A stretch of DNA of 5,195 bases from an uncultured Treponema sp. (GTDB lineage: Bacteria; Spirochaetota; Spirochaetia; Treponematales; Treponemataceae): contig CAMNHD010000139.1 in assembly GCA_946538875.1 (NCBI GenBank), positions 1 through 5,195 on the forward strand, written 5' to 3'. The notes beneath the pieces were generated by a model that was not told the DNA's origin, did no database searches, and was given only the letters and a program-made list of their open reading frames with translations. The translations under genes and the position numbers were made by a program. Shown here piece by piece: positions 1 through 5,195 of this stretch. The number at the start of each line of letters is the position of its first letter. Position 1 is the stretch's first letter.

Positions 1-1
1 G

Positions 2-2512
2 GCGGGTGAACCGTGGAGCCAGAAGGATATGCCTCTGACACGTGGCCTGGTGGCCGATGTCCGTTCAAGGTGCTCCAAGGCGGTCTATGTTGTGAGCCGT
101 ACTGCTGGCGAAGACAAGGACAATGTTGCGGAGAAGGGCAGCTGGTACCTGAGTGTATATGAGCAGGACGCCCTTAGGGAAATCTGCTCCGTGTTCGAGG
201 ATGTTGTGGTTGTGATGAATGTGACCAACATCATGGACATGGAGTGGGTCTATGCTCCTGAGTTCAAGGGACATATCAAGGCTGTGCTCTACGCGTGGCA
301 GGGCGGTATGGAAGCGGGCAGGGCATGTGCCAGGGTTCTTGCCGGTGTGGCATACCCGAGCGGACATTTGAGCGATACTATTGCCAGACATATTGATGAT
401 TATCCTTCCACAAGGAATTTTGGCGGGGACTCCAAGAATGTCTATGCCGAGGATATTTATGTGGGCTACCGTTACTTTGTGACTTTTGCGCCTGAGCGGG
501 TCAGGTGGCCGTTTGGCTTTGGACTTTCCTACACTGAGTTTGCGGTGGAGGATGCTGTCCTTGAGTCTTGTGGGCAGGGGGCGGACACTGTGCTGACTGT
601 GAAGGCCAGGGTCACGAATACTGGTGCCGAGTATTCCGGTAAGGAGTGTCTGCAGGTGTATCTGGGTGCTCCTCAGGGCAGGCTTGGTAAGAGTTCGCGT
701 GTGCTTGCGGCTTTTGCAAAGTCACGGGAGCTTGCGCCGGGTGAAAGCGAATCCCTTTCCATGAGCTTCAGGCTTGGGGATTTTGCTTCCTACGATGATT
801 CGGGGGCCAGCGGTAATGCTTTCTGCTATGTGCTGGAGAAGGGGCATTATTCTGTGCTGCTGGGGACTGACTGTATGTCATGCGCTGCTGTGGGTGAGGG
901 TGTGAGCCTTGCGGACGACATTGTGGTGGAGCGTCTTGAACAGGCGGTGGCTCCTGTGGAGGCTTTTGACAGGATTAAGCCGGGGTCTCTGCCTGACGGT
1001 GCTGCGGGTGTGGCGCCTGGTGCCGGACGGCGCTTTGCTGTTGACTACGAGCCTGTTCCGCTTAATGCCGTGGATATGGAAAAGCGCATCCGTTCACGGC
1101 TTCCGGAGGCTGTTCCCCAGACCGGCGATGTGGGAATCCGTTTTGCGGATGTGCTTGCGGATGAGTCCAAGCTTGACGCTTTTATCGGTCAGCTAAGTCT
1201 TGAACAGATGGAGACTATGGTGCGCGGCGAGGGCATGATGAGCCAGAAGGTGACGGTGGGCATTGCTTCTGCTTTTGGCGGACTTTCTGATTCCCTGCAT
1301 GAATTTGGCATTCCTGTTGCGGGATGCGCTGACGGGCCTTCTGGTATCCGCATGGATACTGGCAAGGAAGCATCGCTTCTGCCGATTGGCACTCAGCTTG
1401 CCTGTACCTGGAACCCGGAGCTTGTCGCGGAACTGTATGAGTTTGACGGTGAGGAGTTGGTTTCGCATCAGATTGACACTCTGCTAGGGCCGGGTACGAA
1501 TATCCACCGCAGTCCTCTTAATGGAAGGAATTTTGAGTATTATTCCGAGGATCCTCTGCTGAGCGGTCTGATGGCTTCCGCTGCGCTGAAAGGTCTTGAC
1601 CGTGCCGGTGTGTGCGGAACTATCAAGCATTTTGCCGCGAATAACCAGGAGATTGCGCGCCACAACTGCAATGCTGTGGTCTCGGAGCGTGCGCTCAGGG
1701 AGATTTATCTGCGTCCGTTCCAGATTGCGGTCAGGAGCGGCTTTGTAAGGTCTCTTATGACCAGCTACAATCCTGTGAACGGTCACTGGGCTGCATCCAA
1801 CTATGACCTTGTGAATACTGTCCTGCGCGGTGAGTGGGGCTATGACGGCCTTGTTATGACTGACTGGTGGGCCAAGATGAATGACTGTGTGCGTGGTGGT
1901 GAGGGGACTATACGCAATACTGCGGCGATGATCCGCTCCGGCAACGATGTGTACATGGTGGTGGACAATGACGGTGCCGAGGCTAACCAGTACCGGGACA
2001 ACCTTCATGAGTCTCTTGGCAGGGGACGGCTTACTGTGGGGGAACTTCAGCAGAGCGTCAGGCGGATTCTGCGCTTTGTAATCAATGCGCCTGTGAGCAG
2101 AAGGCCCCTGCGCGCGCTTAAGGTCTATGCTTCATTCTCTCCACGGACTGAGGGGGGCTGTGTGCCGGAGAATGCCGTGATTGTTCCGGAGGGACAGGTT
2201 TTCCTTCCCGGTGACAATTCCTGGCTTTGCGTGGATCATGCGGCGATGTTCAATGTGAGCGGCACTTATTCCAAGGCTGGGGATGACCTTTCTCAGTCTG
2301 TGTGCAATATTATGATTGACGGTCAGCCTGCGGCCTCTATGGAATGCAGGAGCACTGCGGGTATTGTCACTACGGTGAATGCGGCCCATGTGCATCTGGA
2401 AAAGGGTACTTACCATATACAGCTTGTGCATACCAAACCGGGTATCACTGTGGAAGGAATCTCGTTCTCTTCGCAGATTGTCACTCCGGTGAGCATGGGG
2501 CTGTATACCTGA
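2..2512 (+). CDS. Glycoside hydrolase family 3 protein, domain-permuted, probable beta-glucosidase (5' end missing)
   Basis: Probably releases terminal sugars, most likely beta-glucosyl units, from oligosaccharides by the retaining GH3 mechanism. The frame is open from base 2, so the ATG at 29 is an internal Met; residue numbers here count from it. The order is permuted: GH3 C-terminal domain (~1-165), with probable acid/base Glu28 in SRTAGEDKDN; PFGFGLSYTEF (161-171) leading into an Fn3-like domain (to ~285); a linker (to ~370); then the catalytic barrel (~380-650). The barrel shows ADGPSGIRM (Asp435), GRNFEYYSEDP (499-509), KHFAANNQE (from Lys533) and the nucleophile Asp612 in VMTDWW. A further beta-rich domain (~665-827) ends the protein. 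Permuted GH3 enzymes are known, for example from Ruminococcus albus and Butyrivibrio fibrisolvens. By comparison roughly 100 N-terminal residues are missing, so export cannot be judged. The family is certain; substrate specificity is inference, and xylosidase or another GH3 activity remains possible. No frameshift is seen. Confidence 0.93.
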   Translation, partial: AGEPWSQKDMPLTRGLVADVRSRCSKAVYVVSRTAGEDKDNVAEKGSWYLSVYEQDALREICSVFEDVVVVMNVTNIMDMEWVYAPEFKGHIKAVLYAWQGGMEAGRACARVLAGVAYPSGHLSDTIARHIDDYPSTRNFGGDSKNVYAEDIYVGYRYFVTFAPERVRWPFGFGLSYTEFAVEDAVLESCGQGADTVLTVKARVTNTGAEYSGKECLQVYLGAPQGRLGKSSRVLAAFAKSRELAPGESESLSMSFRLGDFASYDDSGASGNAFCYVLEKGHYSVLLGTDCMSCAAVGEGVSLADDIVVERLEQAVAPVEAFDRIKPGSLPDGAAGVAPGAGRRFAVDYEPVPLNAVDMEKRIRSRLPEAVPQTGDVGIRFADVLADESKLDAFIGQLSLEQMETMVRGEGMMSQKVTVGIASAFGGLSDSLHEFGIPVAGCADGPSGIRMDTGKEASLLPIGTQLACTWNPELVAELYEFDGEELVSHQIDTLLGPGTNIHRSPLNGRNFEYYSEDPLLSGLMASAALKGLDRAGVCGTIKHFAANNQEIARHNCNAVVSERALREIYLRPFQIAVRSGFVRSLMTSYNPVNGHWAASNYDLVNTVLRGEWGYDGLVMTDWWAKMNDCVRGGEGTIRNTAAMIRSGNDVYMVVDNDGAEANQYRDNLHESLGRGRLTVGELQQSVRRILRFVINAPVSRRPLRALKVYASFSPRTEGGCVPENAVIVPEGQVFLPGDNSWLCVDHAAMFNVSGTYSKAGDDLSQSVCNIMIDGQPAASMECRSTAGIVTTVNAAHVHLEKGTYHIQLVHTKPGITVEGISFSSQIVTPVSMGLYT

Positions 2513-2552
2513 TTGTGCCGTGCGGGGGAGCGGAGGATGCTCTGAGGCGCCC

Positions 2553-2599
2553 TATGGAAATCAATTTGTGTTTGCATTTTGATATAATTGATTTCCATA
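2553..2599. repeat. Perfect 14-bp inverted repeat upstream of ilvB
   Basis: The arm at 2553-2566 (TATGGAAATCAATT) is the exact reverse complement of 2586-2599 (AATTGATTTCCATA), with a 19-base spacer. The arms lie 33 bp apart centre to centre, about three helical turns, which would suit a protein binding both arms from one DNA face. In RNA it could form a long hairpin, but no T tract follows and the stem is AT-rich, so it is not a standard terminator. A TATAAT box at 2583-2588 overlaps the inner edge of the right arm, which favours an operator if that promoter is real. The repeat is directly visible; its role is inference. Confidence 0.65.
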
Positions 2600-2625
2600 A
2601 TCGCAACGCTTCGGCACTTGTATAA
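2554..2625 (+). other. Possible 23-codon leader ORF upstream of ilvB
   Basis: An ATG at 2554 is preceded by TGAGG (2543-2547) at six-base spacing and opens a frame ending at TAA (2623-2625). The peptide is MEINLCLHFDIIDFHNRNASALV. It has three Ile, three Leu and one Val but no run of such codons as in the classical ilv attenuator peptides. The start lies inside the left arm of the 14-bp inverted repeat and the stop lies inside the left stem of the following hairpin. It could equally be a chance ORF, since the same frame is also open upstream inside the GH3 gene. Confidence 0.2.
2583..2588 (+). promoter_or_regulatory. Candidate -10 box (TATAAT) upstream of ilvB
   Basis: This is a perfect TATAAT, 84 bases before the ilvB start codon. 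No good TTGACA-like hexamer lies 16-18 bases upstream; the nearest, TTGTGT at 2566-2571, is too close at 11 bases. If used, transcription would start near 2595, downstream of the leader ORF start, and the flanking inverted repeat would straddle the promoter. Confidence 0.3.
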
Positions 2626-2646
2626 ATTTACAAAAAAAAGTAAAAT
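2618..2646 (+). promoter_or_regulatory. Alternative candidate promoter immediately upstream of ilvB
   Basis: TTGTAT (2618-2623) and TAAAAT (2641-2646) are separated by 17 bases. The -35 match is weak (three of six) and the -10 match is good (five of six). It would give a very short leader of about 20 bases. The same bases form the arms of a hairpin, and the stretch is AT-rich enough that such matches arise easily by chance. Confidence 0.25.
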
Positions 2647-2660
2647 TATGCATTCTTTTT
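2619..2660 (+). terminator. AT-rich hairpin with T-rich tract abutting the ilvB ribosome binding site
   Basis: Bases 2619-2631 pair with 2640-2652 around a loop of eight A residues: eleven Watson-Crick pairs, one G-U pair and one A-A mismatch. TTCTTTTT (2653-2660) follows directly and runs into the AGGAG of ilvB at 2661. The shape is that of an intrinsic terminator or attenuator. It could end GH3 transcripts or control entry into ilvB. Only two pairs are G-C, so the stem is weak and termination may be inefficient. The pairing is seen; the function is inferred. Confidence 0.4.
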
Positions 2661-2671
2661 AGGAGTTCGCA

Positions 2672-4402
2672 ATGAAAATCTCTGGTTCACGTGTTGTTGT
2701 GGAATGTCTTGTAGAGCAGGGCGTTGACACAATCTTTGGTTACCCGGGAGGGGCCATTCTCAATATCTACGACGAATTGTATAAAAATTCCGACCGCATA
2801 CGCCATATCCTTACGGCTCATGAACAGGGTGCGGCTCATGCTGCTGACGGTTATGCCCGTTCCACTGGTAAGGTGGGTGTTGTCTTTGCAACTTCTGGTC
2901 CTGGTGCAACAAATCTTGTCACCGGCATTGCAACTGCATATATGGATTCCAGTCCTATCGTCGCAATCACATGCAATGTCTCCACTCCGCTCCTTGGCAA
3001 GGACTCCTTCCAGGAAATTGACATTACCGGTGTTACCATGCCTATCACCAAGCATAACTTTATGGTGCGCCGTGTCGAGGATCTGGCCGACACAATCCGC
3101 GAGGCATTCGAGATTGCGCGCAGCGGCAGACCGGGACCTGTCCTGATTGATATTCCCAAGGAAGTTACTTCCAACGAGGTGGAATTCGAGCCGATGAAGG
3201 ATGCCGGTGAAATCAGGAAGCTTCTGGAAAAGAACTGCTCGAACCTTCACCGCGTGTTCACTACAGCACGTCCTTCCGATGCTGATGTGCAGAAGGCTGC
3301 CGGCATTATCAATGCTTCAAAGCGTCCTGTCATCTATGCAGGAGGCGGCATCATAATTTCAGAAGCTTCCAATGCCCTGCTTGAGTTTGCAAGAAAGGCC
3401 GATATTCCTGTGACTGAAAGTCTCATGGCCCGTTCTGCATTCCCGAATGATGATCCCCTGTGCCTTGGCATGGTGGGTATGCATGGCACTAAGGCAAGCA
3501 ACATGGCCGTGACTGAAAGCGACCTAGTCCTTGCTCTTGGTGCAAGGTTCAGCGACCGCGTAATTTCCGACGCCTCACGCTTTGCGCAGAACAGCCAGGT
3601 GTTCCATATAGACATTGACCCTGCCGAAATCAACAAGAACATTCCTGTTGCCGGAAGTCTTGTGGGCGACGTAAGGGAAATACTTGAGCGCCTGCTCCCA
3701 TTGATTCAGAAGGCTGACCACAGCGAGTGGAAGTCCACCATCGAAGAATGGAAGAAGGATGTTCCCAAGATGTACTTTGACGAGCCTAAGGATTCAATCA
3801 ATCCTAAGGTGCTCTGTGAGACCATACACAAAATTGCCGGGGACGATGCCTATGTCACCACAGAAGTGGGCGAGCATCAGCTCTGGGTTGCCCAGCATTA
3901 TCCGTTCAACAAGCCGCGCCGTTTTGTCACAAGCGGTGGCCTGGGAACCATGGGCTTTGGTACTGGTGCTGCAATCGGTATACAGATGGCTCTTCCCGAA
4001 GCCCGTGTGGTGCATGTTGCGGGTGACGGTTCGTTCCGCATGAACTGCAACGAGCTTGCCACTATTCAGCACTACAATCTGCCTATAGTCATTGTAGTTG
4101 TGAACAACGGTACCCTTGGAAACGTGCGTCTGTGGCAGAAGATTTTCTACGGCAAACGCTATTCCGCTACCACCCTTGACTTTGGCCCTGACTGGGTCAA
4201 GCTTGCCGGTGCCTATGGTATTGACGGTTACCGTGCAGGCAACGCCGATGAATTTGCCAAGGTGTTCAGGGAAGCGTTTGAAAGCCATAAACCTGCGGTC
4301 ATAGATGCAAAGGTTGACATCGATGAGCTTGTTCTCCCGATGGTACCGGGCGGAAAGCCTATCTACAACCAGATTATCAATATGAACCCCAGCGTGCGCT
4401 GA
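2672..4402 (+). CDS. ilvB: Acetolactate (acetohydroxyacid) synthase, large catalytic subunit
   Basis: Thiamine-diphosphate enzyme that condenses two pyruvates to 2-acetolactate, or pyruvate and 2-oxobutyrate to acetohydroxybutyrate, the first common step of valine, leucine and isoleucine synthesis in the cytoplasm. The 576 residues match the usual length. Domains in order are the pyrimidine-binding domain (~1-170; GYPGGAIL, cofactor-activating Glu51 in AHEQGAAHAADGYAR, DSFQE at 110-114), the central FAD-type domain (~204-340; GARFSDR 290-296, Arg292), and the diphosphate-binding domain (~395-545; GDGS 451-454 to NN 478-479). Trp488 and the RYS segment are of the anabolic type, unlike catabolic AlsS. 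ATG 2672 is set by AGGAG at 2661-2665, six bases upstream. Oddities: no ilvN follows, Ser104 stands where many homologues have Pro (CNVST), and Asn484 and Leu487 replace the more usual Met and Gln before Trp488. ilvB, rather than ilvG or ilvI, is the generic name. Confidence 0.95.
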   Translation: MKISGSRVVVECLVEQGVDTIFGYPGGAILNIYDELYKNSDRIRHILTAHEQGAAHAADGYARSTGKVGVVFATSGPGATNLVTGIATAYMDSSPIVAITCNVSTPLLGKDSFQEIDITGVTMPITKHNFMVRRVEDLADTIREAFEIARSGRPGPVLIDIPKEVTSNEVEFEPMKDAGEIRKLLEKNCSNLHRVFTTARPSDADVQKAAGIINASKRPVIYAGGGIIISEASNALLEFARKADIPVTESLMARSAFPNDDPLCLGMVGMHGTKASNMAVTESDLVLALGARFSDRVISDASRFAQNSQVFHIDIDPAEINKNIPVAGSLVGDVREILERLLPLIQKADHSEWKSTIEEWKKDVPKMYFDEPKDSINPKVLCETIHKIAGDDAYVTTEVGEHQLWVAQHYPFNKPRRFVTSGGLGTMGFGTGAAIGIQMALPEARVVHVAGDGSFRMNCNELATIQHYNLPIVIVVVNNGTLGNVRLWQKIFYGKRYSATTLDFGPDWVKLAGAYGIDGYRAGNADEFAKVFREAFESHKPAVIDAKVDIDELVLPMVPGGKPIYNQIINMNPSVR

Positions 4403-4471
4403 TTGCTTACCCGCTGTTTTTAAGGTTTTGCCGCTTCTTGCTAAATGGCTGGATTCATGGTAAAATCAGAG

Positions 4472-4488
4472 TCATTGTGGCTCAATGA
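4472..4488. promoter_or_regulatory. Dyad TCATTG-N5-CAATGA, candidate operator of the metal regulator gene
   Basis: This is a perfect 6-5-6 inverted repeat ending two bases before a TATAAT box, within the core-promoter region of the next gene. DtxR/MntR-family repressors bind short dyads and often repress their own genes, so autoregulation is a reasonable inference. The sequence does not obviously match the DtxR or MntR consensus, and a 6-bp dyad can arise by chance. Confidence 0.4.
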
Positions 4489-4490
4489 AA

Positions 4491-4496
4491 TATAAT
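4491..4496 (+). promoter_or_regulatory. Candidate -10 box (TATAAT) for the DtxR-family gene
   Basis: A perfect TATAAT sits 76 bases before the chosen start codon at 4567, in the 164-base gap after ilvB. No convincing -35 hexamer lies at 16-18 bases; TTGTGG at 4475 is too close. The -10 box overlaps the in-frame ATG at 4495, which argues against that codon as the translation start. The leader from about 4503 to 4566 shows only a 4-bp GCAG/CTGC mini-hairpin before TTTT. Confidence 0.45.
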
Positions 4497-4566
4497 GAGG
4501 GGATCGTCGGCAGGTTCTGCTTTTATGAGGCTCCCCGCCAATAAATGTTTGCAAGTGAGGGTGATG

Positions 4567-4941
4567 ATGTCTGAAATTCATGAATCCGGCGAAGACTATC
4601 TTGAGGCGATACTGCGCCTTCAGCATGAAAACGGATTTGCCAGGTCGGTTGATGTCGCCAAGAAGCTGAATGTCTCCAAGCCGAGTGTAAGCCGCGCCAT
4701 GAGCATATTGGAAAACAACGGATATGTTGTTGTGAACCAGGTAGGTGCACTGGAACTTACTGAAAAGGGTAGGGAACGTGCCGAGGAAATCTATGGCAGA
4801 CATGTTCTGCTTACAAAATTTCTTCAGAAGATCACCGGTGTGGGCGAAGCTCAGGCTGAAGAGAATGCCTGCAAGATTGAGCATGATATTGATGCCGATG
4901 TAAAGCGCGGCATCGAGAAATGGATGGAAGAAAACGCGTAA
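4567..4941 (+). CDS. DtxR/MntR-family metal-dependent transcriptional regulator, short form
   Basis: Probable cytoplasmic dimeric repressor that binds DNA when loaded with Mn(II) or Fe(II). From ATG 4567 it has 124 residues: a winged helix-turn-helix (~5-70; SVDVAKKLNVSKPSVSRAMSILENNGY) and a metal-binding dimerisation domain (~72-124). It lacks the C-terminal SH3-like domain of long DtxR/IdeR, as MntR does. Aligned by eye to Bacillus subtilis MntR, ligands are Asp10 (D8), Glu13 (E11), His79 (H77), Cys102 (E99), Glu105 (E102) and His106 (H103). Cys102 matches the DtxR ligand, so the site is mixed and metal preference is uncertain. The frame is open back to ATG 4495, but that codon overlaps the TATAAT box and has no ribosome binding site. 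GAGGG (4557-4561) lies five bases before 4567, where the family-typical MSEIHESGEDYLEAIL begins; ATG 4564 is the close alternative. The neighbouring binding-protein gene may be a target, which is untested. Confidence 0.9.
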   Translation: MSEIHESGEDYLEAILRLQHENGFARSVDVAKKLNVSKPSVSRAMSILENNGYVVVNQVGALELTEKGRERAEEIYGRHVLLTKFLQKITGVGEAQAEENACKIEHDIDADVKRGIEKWMEENA

Positions 4942-4943
4942 AG

Positions 4944-4980
4944 GTCCGGAACTTGAGTTTCTTCTGACGTTTTTTCGGAC
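4944..4980. repeat. Imperfect inverted repeat after the DtxR-family gene
   Basis: GTCCGGAA (4944-4951) pairs with TTTCGGAC (4973-4980) through eight pairs, one of them G-U, around a 21-base loop. It begins three bases after the regulator stop codon. The following bases (TGCGTTTAAT) are not a clear U tract, while a run of six T lies within the loop and right arm at 4970-4975. It may be a weak terminator or a regulatory dyad. Confidence 0.35.
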
Positions 4981-4986
4981 TGCGTT

Positions 4987-5005
4987 TAATTATGGAGTAT
5001 AATTA
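4987..5005. promoter_or_regulatory. Dyad TAATTAT-N5-ATAATTA spanning the ribosome binding site of the lipoprotein gene
   Basis: This is a perfect 7-5-7 inverted repeat whose five-base spacer, GGAGT, holds the Shine-Dalgarno sequence; the last base of the right arm is the A of the start codon. As DNA it could be a repressor site. As RNA it would be a weak all-AU hairpin presenting the ribosome binding site in its loop. The symmetry is directly seen. AT-rich start regions make chance symmetry fairly likely. Confidence 0.4.
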
Positions 5006-5195
5006 TGAAAAAGAATGTTTTGTTTGCCGGTCTGCTGATGGCCGCATGTGTCCTGGCCGGTACACTCACTGGTTGTTCAAAGAAGGAAGACTCTTCTGTA
5101 TTTGTTCTGGGACTTGATGATTCCTTCCCGCCGCTGGGATTCCGCGATGCCGACAACAAGATTGTGGGCTATGACATTGACCTTGCCGCCGAAGC
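5005..5195 (+). CDS. Amino-acid ABC transporter substrate-binding lipoprotein (3' end missing)
   Basis: The first 63 codons of a probable solute-binding protein (SBP_bac_3 type) that captures an extracellular amino acid and delivers it to an ABC permease. MKKNVLFAGLLMAACVLAGTLTGC is a lipoprotein signal peptide: two lysines, a hydrophobic core, and the lipobox LTGC with lipidated Cys24. A short charged linker (SKKEDSS) follows, then VLGLDDSFPPLGFRD and IVGYDIDLAAE. These are the typical first strand and substrate-contacting segments of polar amino-acid and cystine binding proteins. GGAG at 4994-4997, seven bases upstream, supports ATG 5005. It lies 63 bases after the DtxR-family gene. The gene runs off the window, so the substrate and the partner permease and ATPase cannot be seen. 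Metal-binding proteins (the ZnuA/TroA family) look different at this position, so direct manganese uptake is unlikely. Confidence 0.85.
   Translation, partial: MKKNVLFAGLLMAACVLAGTLTGCSKKEDSSVFVLGLDDSFPPLGFRDADNKIVGYDIDLAAE

Noticed and set aside
29..31. ATG at 29 as the start of the GH3 gene
   Set aside because: The frame stays open to the window edge and the GH3 C-terminal domain would be cut short. The AAGG upstream is only two bases from this ATG, too close to act as a ribosome binding site.
1484..2008. Antisense open frame of 174 codons inside the GH3 gene
   Set aside because: It lies opposite strongly conserved GH3 catalytic motifs and shows no recognisable domain of its own. It is best explained as a shadow of the GH3 codon bias.
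2687..3250. Antisense open frame of 187 codons inside ilvB
   Set aside because: It lies opposite the conserved N-terminal ThDP domain and has no recognisable domain, so it is a shadow frame.
4390..4421. Possible ilvB terminator, CAGCG and CGCTG followed by TTTTT
   Set aside because: The stem has only five pairs with a 17-base loop and begins inside the coding region. It is too weak to call, although the T run makes some termination here possible.
4510..4524. GCAG-GTT-CTGC mini-hairpin followed by TTTT in the regulator leader
   Set aside because: A four-pair stem with a three-base loop is expected often by chance and would be unstable.
4495..4566. N-terminal extension of the metal regulator from ATG 4495
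   Set aside because: The ATG overlaps a perfect TATAAT box and lacks a ribosome binding site. The extension is unlike the family, whereas 4567 has GAGGG and the typical MSEIHESG start.
4998..5003. TATAAT directly before the lipoprotein start codon
   Set aside because: It lies between the ribosome binding site and the ATG, so it cannot serve as the -10 box of this gene. It is part of the symmetric dyad.

Overview
The window carries two complete genes, two genes cut by its edges, and short AT-rich gaps that hold several dyad-symmetric elements. All four genes are on the + strand. They are the 3' part of a family 3 glycoside hydrolase (2-2512), an acetolactate synthase large subunit (2672-4402), a small DtxR/MntR-type metal-responsive regulator (4567-4941), and the first 63 codons of a lipoprotein that looks like an amino-acid ABC-transporter binding protein (5005-5195). 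No RNA genes, CRISPR arrays, insertion sequences or phage genes were seen.

The likely source is an anaerobic, carbohydrate-degrading gut or rumen bacterium. A Clostridia-type Bacillota is plausible, and a Treponema-like spirochaete is a reasonable alternative. This is inferred from the domain-permuted GH3 enzyme, the short DtxR-family regulator beginning MSEIHESG, the CNV..LLGKDSFQE variant in the acetolactate synthase, and AGGAG/GGAG ribosome binding sites. The taxonomy is not proven by the window.

Layout: the GH3 gene has its C-terminal and Fn3-like domains before the catalytic barrel (a circular permutation) and ends in an extra beta-rich domain. The next 159 bases hold a perfect 14-bp inverted repeat, a possible 23-codon leader ORF, and a second AT-rich hairpin followed by a T-rich tract that touches the ilvB ribosome binding site. 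This resembles an attenuator, but overlapping promoter-like boxes make the reading ambiguous. After ilvB, a 164-base gap carries a 6-5-6 dyad next to a perfect TATAAT box, a good position for autoregulation of the metal regulator. The 63-base gap before the lipoprotein gene carries an 8-bp imperfect dyad and a 7-5-7 dyad whose spacer contains the ribosome binding site.

The genes do not form one obvious pathway. GH3 serves saccharide breakdown, IlvB serves branched-chain amino-acid synthesis, and the last gene serves solute uptake. Each gap has its own candidate control elements, so they are probably separate transcription units. No wholly new system was recognised. The points most worth checking are the ilvB leader, the mixed metal site of the regulator, and the dyads upstream of the last two genes.
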